This document shows positions 25,902-33,062 of a DNA stretch of 64,000 nucleotides, piece after piece. The notes beneath the pieces were generated by a model. It was not told the DNA's origin and searched no databases. It saw only the letters and a list, made by a program, of their open reading frames with translations. A program made the position numbers and the translations under genes. The stretch is from Halomonas salipaludis (lineage in GTDB: Bacteria > Pseudomonadota > Gammaproteobacteria > Pseudomonadales > Halomonadaceae), in the NCBI RefSeq assembly GCF_002286975.1, contig NZ_NSKB01000002.1:682001-746000 (forward strand). Reading direction: 5' to 3'. Numbering within the stretch: the first letter of the stretch is position 1; every line of letters starts with the position of its first letter.

Positions 25902-26746
25902 GCGATACCCCCGACTACCTGGAGATCGGCGACGCCTGCTGTCGCCTGTACCGTGAGGCGCCGTCCTGGGGCGGCCAACGCACGGCGGCGATTGGGGAGT
26001 TCCGTTGCGCCGATCCTGCGGCAGGCGCGGCGCTGCTCTCGCGTGCCGGTGAGGTGCTTAGTCGGGAAGGGTTCGAGGCGCTCATCGGCCCGATGGACGG
26101 CGACACCTGGCACCGTTATCGGCTAGTCACCGACAGCGACGGCTCGCCACCCTTCCTGCTCGAGCCGGTGAGCGCGCCGCATGACCAGCAGGCCTTCGTG
26201 GCCAGCGGCTTTGCGCCCATCTCCACCTATGTCTCCACGCGGGCAAGACTCGACGAGACCGTGTCCATCAAGCCCGGGCGGCTCGACGGCATCACCGTCA
26301 GGGCCTGGGATGGCGACGACGCAGAGCGACTGCTGGAAGCTCTGTTCGACATGTCGCTCTCCAGCTTCGCTGCCAATCCGTTCTACAAGCCGATCTCGCG
26401 GCAGGCGTTCCTGGCACTATACCGGCCGATCCTGCCCGCCATCGATCCCCGCCTATTGCTGTTTGCCCACGATGCGGACGGTCTTGCCGGATTCCTGTTC
26501 GGCATACCCGATCTCGCCGAAGGCGACAAACCGCGCACGGCGATCGTGAAGACCTACGCCAGTCGGCGACGTGGGGTGGGACGGCAGTTGCTGGACACGT
26601 TCCACCATAGCGCCGGCGACCTGGGCTTCACCGACGTAATCCACGCGCTGATGCACGAGAACAATCAGTCCCTGAACAGCAGCCGCCGCTATGGCGCGGA
26701 GGTCTTCCGGCGCTATGCCCTGATGGGCAGACGGTTGGCAGAATGA
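25898..26746 (+). CDS. GNAT-family acyltransferase
   Basis: 282-residue protein with an N-terminal half ending in GPMDGDTWHRYRLV and LLEPVSAPH, and a C-terminal GNAT fold. The acetyl-CoA-binding loop is SRRRGVGRQLL near residue 225, and the end of the fold reads HENNQSLNSSRRYGAEVFRR. Such proteins N- or O-acylate small molecules using acyl-CoA. It starts in the stop of the kinase-like gene (ATGA) and ends in the start of the ligase gene (ATGA). A reasonable guess is acylation of the amino group installed by the BtaA-like enzyme, perhaps with an acid activated by the next gene product. That guess is untested. Confidence 0.78.
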   Translation: MSDTPDYLEIGDACCRLYREAPSWGGQRTAAIGEFRCADPAAGAALLSRAGEVLSREGFEALIGPMDGDTWHRYRLVTDSDGSPPFLLEPVSAPHDQQAFVASGFAPISTYVSTRARLDETVSIKPGRLDGITVRAWDGDDAERLLEALFDMSLSSFAANPFYKPISRQAFLALYRPILPAIDPRLLLFAHDADGLAGFLFGIPDLAEGDKPRTAIVKTYASRRRGVGRQLLDTFHHSAGDLGFTDVIHALMHENNQSLNSSRRYGAEVFRRYALMGRRLAE

Positions 26747-28164
26747 ACCTGCTCGCACCCATCCTCGCAAAACTGACGGCGCACGGCAGCCGTACCGCGA
26801 TCATCGCCGCAGACGGAGAGCACGCCAGCTATGCCGATCTCCTCGGGCGCTCGGAGCGGCTGGCCGCCGCATGGCAGCGCCAGGGGTTGCGGGCCGGCGA
26901 CCGCGTGTTGGTGGCCATGCCGGTGGGCATTCCACTCTATGCGAGCCTCGTGGCGCTGTGGCGATTGGGTGCGGTCGTGGTCTTCCCGGAGCCCGCCCTG
27001 GGCCTGGCGGGCCTGCGCCATGCGCTCAGGGTCACCCGGCCCAGGGCCTTTCTCGCCGCCGGCTGGTTTCGCCTGTTGCGTTACTGGCTTCCCGAACTCT
27101 GGCGCGTGCGGCTGGTGCTCGGCGCGAATACCTCAGCGGCAACAGCAGCGGATGCCCTGGAAACGGTCGACATCGATCACCCGGCGCTGATCTCGTTCAC
27201 CAGCGGCTCCACCGGGCAACCCAAGGCCATCGTACGCAGCCACGGCTTCCTGGCCACGCAGAACGCCCGCGTCGCCGAACTGCTGGCGCCGCAGCGCGAT
27301 GACTGTGTCGATCTGGTCGGCTTCCCGGTTTTCGTGCTGGCCAATCTCGGCCTCGGCGTCACCTCAGTACTCCCGAACTGGCGTCTGCAACGCCAGGAAA
27401 ACACCGATACGGGGCGCATTGCTCGGCATATCGCAGCCCACGGCGTCAGCCGGGCCCTGATACCGCCTTCGATCTGTGCCGGGCTTGCCGACCATCCCAT
27501 ATCGCCGCTCGACGCCATTTTCACTGGCGGCGGGCCAGTCTTCCCCGATCTTCTGGCCCGCCTGGCCACACGCCTGCCGGACGCCGATATCGTCTCGGTC
27601 TACGGCTCCAGCGAGGCCGAACCCATCGCCCATCAGCGCCTCGCGGAAGTGACGCAAGACGACTGGCGGGCCATGCGCGAGGGCGCAGGGCTACTCGCCG
27701 GCAGACCGATCCCGGAGATTGCGGTAAAGATCCTCGACCGCGAGATCGTCGTCACCGGTGCCCACGTCAACAAGGGCTACCTGGACACGCGTCACGACCA
27801 GACCAGCAAGCTTTCCCTGGATGGCGCCATCTGGCACCGCACCGGTGATGCCGGCCGGCTGGACGAACGCCAGCGCCTCTGGTTGCTGGGTCGCTGCGAC
27901 GGCACCGTCGGCGACCTGCCCCCCTTCGGCGTGGAGTCAGCGGCGCGCTTCTGGAAGGGAGTGGAGCAGGCGGCGCTGGTCTCCGTCGATGACCGGCCGG
28001 TGCTCGCCATCGCCGGGGATGGCGCGCGGCAGGCGGAGTGGCAGGCGCAAGCCGATCGGATCGGGGACATCCGGGTCATCGTGCTGCCGCGAGTACCACT
28101 GGATCGGCGGCACGGCTCCAAGGTCGATTATCCCGCACTCAAGGCGGCGCTCCGCCGCATCTGA
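26743..28164 (+). CDS. AMP-forming acid ligase (acyl-CoA synthetase family)
   Basis: 473-residue adenylate-forming enzyme. Core motifs are the P-loop ISFTSGSTGQPKAIVRSHG near residue 150, YGSSEAEP near residue 287, WHRTGD near residue 365 and the C-terminal lysine Lys460 in RRHGSKVDYPAL. The C-terminal domain is short, and the HGSK end resembles the RHNAK ending of OleC-type beta-lactone synthetases, so product class is open: acyl-CoA, acyl-AMP or lactone. It is the last gene of the operon. The next gene is convergent 75 bp away, with a small hairpin between them. Confidence 0.82.
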   Translation: MNLLAPILAKLTAHGSRTAIIAADGEHASYADLLGRSERLAAAWQRQGLRAGDRVLVAMPVGIPLYASLVALWRLGAVVVFPEPALGLAGLRHALRVTRPRAFLAAGWFRLLRYWLPELWRVRLVLGANTSAATAADALETVDIDHPALISFTSGSTGQPKAIVRSHGFLATQNARVAELLAPQRDDCVDLVGFPVFVLANLGLGVTSVLPNWRLQRQENTDTGRIARHIAAHGVSRALIPPSICAGLADHPISPLDAIFTGGGPVFPDLLARLATRLPDADIVSVYGSSEAEPIAHQRLAEVTQDDWRAMREGAGLLAGRPIPEIAVKILDREIVVTGAHVNKGYLDTRHDQTSKLSLDGAIWHRTGDAGRLDERQRLWLLGRCDGTVGDLPPFGVESAARFWKGVEQAALVSVDDRPVLAIAGDGARQAEWQAQADRIGDIRVIVLPRVPLDRRHGSKVDYPALKAALRRI

Positions 28165-28217
28165 TCGGCTCCGCTCCCTGGGCCGGTGCGGTCTTGCAGC
28201 GTGCCTGGCGTCGCCCC

Positions 28218-28235
28218 CATGCCGTCTGCGGCATG
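28218..28235. terminator. Small hairpin between convergent operons
   Basis: CATGCCG (28218-28224), loop TCTG, CGGCATG (28229-28235). It lies in the 75-bp gap between the seven-gene operon and the convergent SDR gene. There is no T run on either side, so it is only a candidate terminator. Confidence 0.3.
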
Positions 28236-28239
28236 AGGC

Positions 28240-28986
28240 TCAGCGCCCGCCGGAGACGTCGATGAAGCTGCCGGTGGTATAGGAGGCCGCGTCGGAGGCC
28301 AGCCACAGGATCGCCCGGGCGACCTCCTCGGCCTCGCCGCCGCGCTGCATCGGCACCCCCGGCGCTAGGCGCGCGACGCGCCCCGGCTCACCGCCGCTGG
28401 CGTGGATATCGGTGGCGATCAGCCCCGGGCGCACGGCGTTGACGCGGATTCCCTGGGTCGCCACCTCCTTGGCCAGGCCGACGGTGAAGCTGTCGATGGC
28501 GCCCTTGGCAGCGGCGTAGTCGACGTACTCGTCGGGCGCCCCCAACCGCGCGGCCATCGACGAGAGGTTGACGATGCCCCCGCCCGGGCCGCCGTGCCGG
28601 GTCGACATGCGCCGAATCGCCTCGCGGGCACACAGGAAACTACCGGTGACGTTGACCGCCAGCACCCGCGCCAGGCGTTCGGCGTCCATCGCCTCGACCC
28701 GGCACTGCGGTGCCAGGATGCCGGCGTTGTTGACCAGCACCTCGACGCGGCCCAGGGCGTGGTCGACGGTGTCGAACAGCCGCATCACGTCGCGCTCGAC
28801 GCTGACGTCCGCAGCCACCGCTATCGCTTCGCCGCCATCCCGGGCAATCGCGGCGGCCACTTCATCCGCCGCCTCGCGATTGTCGCGGTAGCTCAGGCAC
28901 ACCCGATAGCCGGCCGCCGCGGCCAGACGCGCGGTGGCCGCGCCGATCCCGCGGCTGCCACCGGTGACGATCATTACCTTGCCCAT
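28240..28986 (-). CDS. SDR-family oxidoreductase (YgfF-like)
   Basis: 248-residue short-chain dehydrogenase/reductase. It has the cofactor loop VTGGSRGIGAATARLA, the NNAG motif (VLVNNAGILA), the catalytic Ser in NLSSMAARL, and Tyr/Lys in YVDYAAAKGA. The C-terminal TTGSFIDVSGGR is standard. The pattern resembles YgfF and glucose-1-dehydrogenase-like enzymes, but the substrate is not determinable. It lies 10 bp downstream of NnrU on the same strand and so is probably co-transcribed with it. Confidence 0.9.
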   Translation of the reverse strand: MGKVMIVTGGSRGIGAATARLAAAAGYRVCLSYRDNREAADEVAAAIARDGGEAIAVAADVSVERDVMRLFDTVDHALGRVEVLVNNAGILAPQCRVEAMDAERLARVLAVNVTGSFLCAREAIRRMSTRHGGPGGGIVNLSSMAARLGAPDEYVDYAAAKGAIDSFTVGLAKEVATQGIRVNAVRPGLIATDIHASGGEPGRVARLAPGVPMQRGGEAEEVARAILWLASDAASYTTGSFIDVSGGR

Positions 28987-28996
28987 GGTGCGTTCC

Positions 28997-29575
28997 TCAG
29001 CCCATCACCGGCATGCCGGTGACCAGCACGTGAAGGTGGAAGGCAAACAGGTAGTAGGCCACCAGGCCGATCACCACCGTCAACACGGTGGCAACGGTGC
29101 GGCTCTCACGTGCAGCCGGCGGATTGGCGCGGTCGCGCTGCTTGGCGGCGCGGAAGGCGAGGATCGCCCACACCAGGAAGGCGCCGAAGAACACGATATC
29201 GCCAAGCCGACCGTTGGCCAGCAGGTGCGCCAGCGCCCAGATCTTCACCGCCAGCATCATCGGGTGACCGAGCTTGGCCTTGATGGCGTTGTGCGGCACG
29301 TAGGCGGCCACCAGCATGATGAACGCCGGGACCATCAGCAGCAGCACCAGATGGCGCAGCCCGGTGGGCGGGAACCACACGAAGATCGGATCGAGGCGCA
29401 TCTGGCCATAGCCCCAGATGGCGATGGCCAGGCCGAGCACCGAGACCGCCGAGTAGGCGAGCTTCCAGGTCGTCTCGCCGAGGCGCTCACACTGCGCCTG
29501 ACGCCAGTCGTCGGCGAAGATACGCACGGAGTGGCTGCCCAAAAAGATCAGCAGGCCGAGAATCATGATAAACAT
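28997..29575 (-). CDS. NnrU-family membrane protein
   Basis: 192-residue NnrU-type protein with about six helices, related to isoprenylcysteine methyltransferase-like folds and named from nitrogen-oxide metabolism loci. The family opening GLLIFLGSHSVRIF and the PHNAIKAKLGHPMMLAVKIWA block around residue 115 are visible. The ATG at 29575 is chosen because GGAG lies about 10 nt upstream and the hydrophobic helix begins there; the frame extends to 29674. No denitrification gene is nearby, so its role here is unclear. Confidence 0.85.
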   Translation of the reverse strand: MFIMILGLLIFLGSHSVRIFADDWRQAQCERLGETTWKLAYSAVSVLGLAIAIWGYGQMRLDPIFVWFPPTGLRHLVLLLMVPAFIMLVAAYVPHNAIKAKLGHPMMLAVKIWALAHLLANGRLGDIVFFGAFLVWAILAFRAAKQRDRANPPAARESRTVATVLTVVIGLVAYYLFAFHLHVLVTGMPVMG

Positions 29576-29744
29576 GTAGGAAATGCTCCAGCAGAGAATG
29601 TCAGGTGCGCCAAGCATGCCACAACCCGCCGGCCGGGGCATGACAAGCGTGATCGCGGGCTTGAAGATCGCCATCTGAATCGTTCAACATAGCCGCCTTC
29701 AGCGCCGGGCAGCCTGTGCCCCATGCGCTCGCCAAGGACCGGTC

Positions 29745-30920
29745 ATGCTGTACTTCCCCAGCCGTCACCACCGCCAAGTGACCCTCAGCTATTTCCTGCT
29801 GTTCATCGGCATCGGCATGACCGGCGGCCTGCTCGGCCCGGCGCTGCCGCACCTGGCAGCGATGACCGACTCGAGCATGAGCCAGATCGCGATGCTGTTC
29901 ACCGCCCGTGCGTTGGGCAATATGAGCGGTGCCTTCATCACCGGCCTGCTGATGGATCGGCTCAACGGCCATCGGCTGCTGGTCGGCATGCTGCTGCTGA
30001 CCGTGGCCGGCCTCGCCGTGGCGCCGCTGAGCCCGTCGCTGTGGCTGCTGACCGCGCTGTTCCTGCTGCTGGGCTTCTCCGAGGTGTCGCTCAACGCCGG
30101 CGGCAACACCCTGCTGCTGTGGCGCCACCGCGACGCCGCCGGGCCCCACGTCAGCGCCCTGCATTTCTGCTTCGGGCTGGGCAATATGCTGGTGCCGCTG
30201 GTCATGGTCGCGGCGCTGGCCATGACGGGACTGTTCCAGTGGGCCTTCTGGGTGGTGGCCGCCTATCTGCTGGCGATGCTGTGGCCGCTGTCGCGACTGA
30301 AGAGTCCCAGCAAGCTGGCCGGCGATGAGGACACCACGCCGCGTACCCCCAAGCATCACGACCCGCTGCTGCTGGCGCTGTTTATGCTGCTGTTCGCGCT
30401 CTACGTTGGGGCCGAAATCACCTTCGCCGGCTGGATCACCGCCTACGGTGTGCTCACTGGCCTCACCGCCGAGCGCGCCGCGCTGCTGGTCACGCTGTTC
30501 TGGCTGGCACTCTCCGCCGGGCGCCTGCTGGCGATCCCGCTGCTGCGCTGGCGCTCGCCGTGGGCGATCCTGATCGGCTGCCTGCTGCTCGGCGGGGGCA
30601 CGGCGCTGGCGCTGCATGCGGTGTGGCTGCCGCTGTGGCTGGGCTCACTGCTGTTCGGTCTGGCAGCCTCGGCGATCTTCCCCACACTGTTCAGTCTCGG
30701 CAACCAGGTGATGGAGATGAGCGGGCGCACCACTGGGCTGATCTTCACCGCCGCCGGCAGCGGCGCGCTGCTGGTGCCATCGCTGACCGGCCCGCTGCTA
30801 GACCTGGCCGGCGCCGAGGCCTTCCCGCCACTGCTCGGCGGCATGCTGATACTGCTCGGGCTGGGGCTGGCAGCGCTGCACCTGCGGCTAACGCGCCTGA
30901 GCCACCGGACCTCTGCCTAA
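29745..30920 (+). CDS. MFS transporter
   Basis: 391-residue major-facilitator protein with 12 predicted helices and a central loop around residues 185-205 (TPRTPKHHDP). Loop 2-3 has LLMDRLNGHRLL, a variant of the MFS motif GxxxDRxGRRxxL. The FSEVSLNAGGNTLLLW segment in the fourth or fifth helix resembles the FucP/MFSD4-like sugar-transporter branch. Substrate unknown. Its stop codon overlaps the stop of the convergent diguanylate cyclase gene. Confidence 0.85.
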   Translation: MLYFPSRHHRQVTLSYFLLFIGIGMTGGLLGPALPHLAAMTDSSMSQIAMLFTARALGNMSGAFITGLLMDRLNGHRLLVGMLLLTVAGLAVAPLSPSLWLLTALFLLLGFSEVSLNAGGNTLLLWRHRDAAGPHVSALHFCFGLGNMLVPLVMVAALAMTGLFQWAFWVVAAYLLAMLWPLSRLKSPSKLAGDEDTTPRTPKHHDPLLLALFMLLFALYVGAEITFAGWITAYGVLTGLTAERAALLVTLFWLALSAGRLLAIPLLRWRSPWAILIGCLLLGGGTALALHAVWLPLWLGSLLFGLAASAIFPTLFSLGNQVMEMSGRTTGLIFTAAGSGALLVPSLTGPLLDLAGAEAFPPLLGGMLILLGLGLAALHLRLTRLSHRTSA

Positions 30921-31873
30921 TCCGAGGCACTGCACCGGTTGCGCCCGGCCCGCTTGGCGAGGTAGAGCTGGACGTCGACCTGATCGAGCAGGCTTGCCAG
31001 CGAATCGTCGTGGGCGGGAATCCGCGTCGCCACGCCCTGGCTGATGGTGAGGCAGCCCAGGGGTGAGGCGGCATGCGGCAGCTGCAACTTGAATATCTCG
31101 CGTCGGCAGCGTTCGGCCAACTGTAGGGCGGCGGGGCCCGGGGTTTCCGGCAGCACCCACATGAACTCCTCGCCACCGAAGCGCGCAAAGCCATCGCGGG
31201 GCCGGGTGGCCACGCAGCTCAGTGCATAGGCGATACGCTTGAGTGCCTCGTCGCCGGCCAGATGGCCGTAGTGATCGTTGTACTCCTTGAAATGATCGAT
31301 ATCGATCATGATCAGCGATAGCGGCTGAGTGTTGCGGCGCGTTTCCTCCCAGGCCTGGGTGAGGTAGTCGTCGAGACGACGGCGGTTGGCGACACCGGTC
31401 AGGCCGTCCTGATAGGAGTAGGCCTCGAGCTCGCGCTGCAGCCGCACCAATTGCTCTTCATTGGCCTTGCGCTCGCTGATGTCGAACATGAACCCGACCA
31501 GCGCCTCCACGTCGCCTTCAGCGTCGCGCACTACATGAACCACATCGCGAATCCACACATAGTCGCCGTCGCGGGTCAGGGCGCGGTAGTCGGCCTCGTG
31601 GTCGCTACCCTGGCGGGATTGCGAAACGCAGAAATTGACCACCCAGTCGCGGTCCTCGGGATGCATGCGCGTCGCCCAGTCATCGACGCTGACCCAGCTC
31701 TCCGGCGTCCAGCCAAGCAGCGCCTCGATCTGCGGGCCGATATAGGCAAACTGCAGGGTCTTCCAGTCGATCTTCCAGGGGATCGCCTTGGTCGACTCCA
31801 GCAGGGTCTTGTAGACGCTGTGATCGAGCTTATCGACCGACGACAGCTCGCCCTCGGGGGGCAGCTGATTCAT
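30917..31873 (-). CDS. PAS-GGDEF diguanylate cyclase
   Basis: 318-residue cytoplasmic protein making cyclic di-GMP. A PAS domain occupies about residues 20-145, with a PAS-associated ending (VGFMFDISERKANEEQL) and a short coiled linker. The GGDEF domain follows with YQDGLTGVANRRRLDDYL and the active site RFGGEEF near residue 232. An inhibitory RxxD site (RPRD) lies five residues before the active site, so product feedback is expected. No signal peptide or membrane helix; the PAS domain probably senses a small ligand or redox state. Confidence 0.93.
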   Translation of the reverse strand: MNQLPPEGELSSVDKLDHSVYKTLLESTKAIPWKIDWKTLQFAYIGPQIEALLGWTPESWVSVDDWATRMHPEDRDWVVNFCVSQSRQGSDHEADYRALTRDGDYVWIRDVVHVVRDAEGDVEALVGFMFDISERKANEEQLVRLQRELEAYSYQDGLTGVANRRRLDDYLTQAWEETRRNTQPLSLIMIDIDHFKEYNDHYGHLAGDEALKRIAYALSCVATRPRDGFARFGGEEFMWVLPETPGPAALQLAERCRREIFKLQLPHAASPLGCLTISQGVATRIPAHDDSLASLLDQVDVQLYLAKRAGRNRCSASD

Positions 31874-31942
31874 GGTGGTTACTCCGTGACGCTATGATAT
31901 TTTTTGGCCCAGACGGTCTCGCTAAGATAGCAGCCGTCGTCG

Positions 31943-32914
31943 TTAACGAAACCAGCCCCTGCGTTGAAAAAACCATACCAGCGTTACCCCGATGCCGAGC
32001 ATGACGCCCAGCACCACGAAGTAAGCATAGCGCCAGCCGAGCTCCGGCATATGCTCGAAGTTCATGCCGTAGACACCGGCGATGAAGGTCAGTGGGATGA
32101 AGATCGCCGAGATCACCGTCAGCACGCGCATGGTGATGTTGAGCTGGTGGGAGGAGATCGAGATATAACCGTTCACCAGGTCGCCGCAGATGTCGTAGTA
32201 CATCTGGGTCAGGCTGTGCAGCCGCTCGAAGCGCTCGTAGACGTCGTTGATGGCGTGCAGGGTGTCGCTGTCGTCACGCGGCAGGTGGCGGTAGTCGTAG
32301 GCGATCAGTTCCTGGGTAATGCCCTTGTGGTAGTTGAAGATGCGGCGCATCTTCACCAGCCGCGAGCGGTAGGCGGTGATGCGCCGCATCAGCTGGTCGT
32401 TGCCGGCCTCGAGGAGTTCGTCCTCGAGGTCGCTGAGCACGCCCTCGAACTCCAGCAGGCTGTCGAGGTAGTAACCCGCCGAGATGTACATCACCTTGAG
32501 CGCAACCTGCTGCGGTGAGGCCTGCAGCAGTGGCGTGCCGTGCTCGTCGAACAGCCGCTCGATGCTGCGCGCCTCGCTGGGATGCAGGCTGATCAGGAAG
32601 CGCTCGCCGATGAAGAAACACAGCGGCTGGGGCCGGTAGTTGAGCTCGGCGTCGAAGGCGGCGATACCACGGTAGATGATCAGCGTGTGGTGCTCGAACT
32701 CCTCGATCTTGGGCGGATGCCGGTCGCGGTGGGCATCGTTGATCGCCAGCGGATGGCAATCGAAGGCCTCGAGCATCTCGCGCTCACAGTCCTGAGATTC
32801 GCCCTGCATATCGATCCAGATATGCGCCTCGCCACTGGCCCGCCAGGCGGCAATCAGCTCCTCACCGCCCTGCTGCCAGCGGCCCGTGTCATCGACCATC
32901 AGCGTACGGATCAT
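31943..32914 (-). CDS. CorA/ZntB-family metal ion transporter
   Basis: 323-residue CorA-superfamily channel for divalent metal ions. The N-terminal cytoplasmic funnel domain is followed by two C-terminal helices; the first ends with the pore signature YGMNFEHMPEL near residue 280. Length and sequence style are closer to ZntB-like members than to classical CorA. The start at 32914 (MIRTLMVDDTG) is used because the longer frame reaches into the chemoreceptor gene. The ATG overlaps an upstream stop (ATGA) that ends a 28-codon open fragment with no start. Confidence 0.88.
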   Translation of the reverse strand: MIRTLMVDDTGRWQQGGEELIAAWRASGEAHIWIDMQGESQDCEREMLEAFDCHPLAINDAHRDRHPPKIEEFEHHTLIIYRGIAAFDAELNYRPQPLCFFIGERFLISLHPSEARSIERLFDEHGTPLLQASPQQVALKVMYISAGYYLDSLLEFEGVLSDLEDELLEAGNDQLMRRITAYRSRLVKMRRIFNYHKGITQELIAYDYRHLPRDDSDTLHAINDVYERFERLHSLTQMYYDICGDLVNGYISISSHQLNITMRVLTVISAIFIPLTFIAGVYGMNFEHMPELGWRYAYFVVLGVMLGIGVTLVWFFQRRGWFR

Positions 32915-33062
32915 GAGTCGTCGGCATCCTCTGCCAGGTGTACCTGCGCCTTGCCGGCGCGCTCGAGCAGCACTACGAACTGGCAGTTGGCTGCCGTCTA
33001 CTGCTATGCCATGACTTACTACAGCATAACGGTTAGCGGCAGGCACTGCTTGTCTGCATCGC

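Noticed and set aside
18831-28164. Reading the cluster as an ordinary mevalonate pathway or an ubiquinone operon
   Set aside because: Only the reductase belongs to the mevalonate route, and the UbiA-like protein lacks any ubi neighbours; the other five genes do not fit either pathway.
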